From VAZQ01 sp036522235 (lineage in GTDB: Bacteria > Pseudomonadota > Alphaproteobacteria > Rhizobiales > Xanthobacteraceae), in assembly GCA_036522235.1 (NCBI GenBank), contig DATDGG010000289.1:1-13372 (forward strand): DNA of 13,372 nucleotides, read 5' to 3'. The position numbers and the translations under genes are program-made. Below, piece after piece: positions 12,329-13,372 of the stretch; position 1 is the stretch's first letter; each line of letters begins with the position of its first letter. The notes under the pieces are model-generated. The model saw only the letters and a list, made by a program, of their open reading frames with translations, made no database searches and was not told where the DNA came from.

Positions 12329-13372
12329 ATGAAATTCGCGGATAGGACTCTGGGTTCTCTGGTGTTGACGGTTGCGCTGGCCTCGACCGCGTGGGCAGGC
12401 ACGATCACCGGCACCGTCACCGGGCCCGACGGCAAGCCCTTCATGGGCGCGTTCGTGATCGCCGAGAACCCGCAGAACAAGATGACGGTGAACGTCCTGT
12501 CCGACGCGCAGGGCCGCTATCACATCACCCGCCTGCCGGACGCCACCTACACGCTGCGAACGAGCGCCATCGGTTACAAGAGCGATCCCAAGACCGACGT
12601 GCGCCTGGCGGGTGAAGCGGCCGCTTCATTCGACTTCGCGCTGCAGAAGGGCATGGTGCGCTGGGGCGACCTCACCACCTATCAGGGCCGCCAGCTCCTG
12701 CCCAAGACCAAGGATCATGACCTCTCCTACGCGGATCCGTTCTTCACCACCTGCCTGCAATCCTGCCACTCGTTCCAGACCCGCATGACCCCGACCGCGT
12801 TCGACGAGGCGGGCTGGCGGGCGCGCGTGCAGTACATGCGCGACACCATGATGGCGGGCGAGGGCAATCGTCTCAGCGACGAGAGGGTCAACGATTTCGT
12901 CTCCTATCTCACGACCGCGTTCGGACCCAACGCGAAGCCCGCGTCCCCCGAGGACATGCCGCAGTACAAGTCGCTGGTGCGCCCGGCGAGCCCCAAGGCG
13001 ATGAACATCGCCTATGTGGAATACGACTTCGGCGGTGCGAGCGGGCTCGGGCCCTGGAGCGCGGTCGAGGACAAGGACGGAATGATGTGGATTCCGTACT
13101 ACGGGCGCGGCAACGAGGTGGTGCGGCTCAACCCCAAGACCGCCGAGCTCACGCGCTTCCCGCTGCCGTTCTCGCGCACCGCCGGCATTCATTCGGTCAT
13201 TCCCTCGCCTGACGGCACCGTCTGGTTCACGGAAGCCGCGCTCGGCCGCATCGGGCAGCTCAATCCGGCCACCAAGGAGATCACCGAGTTCCAGAACACG
13301 CCGCTCGCAGATGGCAAGCGCACCGGCGCACACACTGTTCGCGTCGACAACGGCGGACTGGTGTGGGTGAGC
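12329..13372 (+). CDS. Exported fusion: CarboxypepD-regulatory-like domain, c-type heme segment, Vgb/SMP-30-like propeller (3' end cut)
   Basis: The frame is open for 348 codons to the window edge. GGGAG lies about 8 bases before the ATG at 12329. A Sec signal peptide (MKFADRTLGSLVLTVALAST) is cleaved near AWA. Residues 24-106 form a transthyretin-like carboxypeptidase regulatory domain (GTITGTVTGPDGKPFMGA, LSDAQGRYHITRLPDATYTL). Residues 108-205 look like a cytochrome c segment with CLQSCHSF: Cys142, Cys146, His147, a CX3CH motif in place of CX2CH, followed by FQTRM and several methionines as possible distal ligands. From about 225 a beta-propeller of virginiamycin-lyase/SMP-30 type begins (GLGPWSAVEDKDGMMWIPYYG, LNPKTAELTRFPLP, SPDGTVWFTEAALGRIGQLN). 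A periplasmic redox or sensing role is inferred; lyase activity is not implied. The rest of the propeller lies outside the window. Confidence 0.9.
   Translation, partial: MKFADRTLGSLVLTVALASTAWAGTITGTVTGPDGKPFMGAFVIAENPQNKMTVNVLSDAQGRYHITRLPDATYTLRTSAIGYKSDPKTDVRLAGEAAASFDFALQKGMVRWGDLTTYQGRQLLPKTKDHDLSYADPFFTTCLQSCHSFQTRMTPTAFDEAGWRARVQYMRDTMMAGEGNRLSDERVNDFVSYLTTAFGPNAKPASPEDMPQYKSLVRPASPKAMNIAYVEYDFGGASGLGPWSAVEDKDGMMWIPYYGRGNEVVRLNPKTAELTRFPLPFSRTAGIHSVIPSPDGTVWFTEAALGRIGQLNPATKEITEFQNTPLADGKRTGAHTVRVDNGGLVWVS

Noticed and set aside
12077..12523. 148-codon minus-strand frame over the divergent region
   Set aside because: It runs antisense through the start of the Vgb-like gene and the palindrome cluster and has no ribosome-binding site or motif.
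1..13372. CRISPR array, tRNA or rRNA gene
   Set aside because: No regularly spaced direct repeats, and no cloverleaf or conserved rRNA segment was noticed on either strand, including near the orphan terminator.

Overview
The window looks like accessory-rich chromosome from a high-GC alphaproteobacterium, probably of the Bradyrhizobium/Rhodopseudomonas/Xanthobacteraceae kind. The reasons are strongly GC-biased codons, long antisense open frames, a REP-like palindrome of the type scattered through Bradyrhizobium genomes, and gene types common in that group (PQQ dehydrogenase, esterase-713-like hydrolase, Vgb-like cytochrome protein). This assignment is inference; no rRNA or tRNA gene is present to anchor it.

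The left end (1-1854) is a decayed region. It holds the first 17 codons of an IS110-family recombinase running off the left edge, its non-coding upstream end, a REP-like palindrome and several further hairpins. An intact gene for a Tat-exported high-potential iron-sulfur protein (HiPIP) follows. Next come a response-regulator receiver-domain fragment, an alpha/beta-hydrolase pseudogene truncated at the N-terminus and frameshifted near the C-terminus, and a strong plus-strand terminator that has no intact gene in front of it.

The middle (1855-9305) carries mostly housekeeping and envelope functions. In order: an exported esterase of the esterase-713 type (+); a small exported helical protein (-) downstream of pepN, the M1 aminopeptidase N (-); a zinc alcohol dehydrogenase (+) divergent from pepN; a small exported protein of unknown function (+); a polytopic membrane protein of COG4705 type with a four-fold internal repeat (-); and a PepSY-domain protein (-) just upstream of it.

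The right end (9487-13372) contains a periplasmic PQQ-dependent alcohol dehydrogenase with an altered metal site (-) and a DTW-domain tRNA acp3U transferase (-). A divergent intergenic region follows, with clustered palindromes and a good sigma70-type promoter. The last gene (+, cut by the window edge) encodes an exported three-part protein: a carboxypeptidase-regulatory-like domain, a c-type heme segment with an unusual CX3CH motif, and a Vgb/SMP-30-like beta-propeller. PQQ dehydrogenase, HiPIP and the heme protein are all periplasmic redox proteins, so a shared oxidation/electron-transfer theme is possible, but nothing in the sequence proves they work together.

The most interesting items are the PQQ dehydrogenase metal-ligand changes, the CX3CH heme in the fused protein, the four-fold [FY]W-x9-G-x4-D-x-L repeat, and the IS110 leader with its RBS-sequestering stem.
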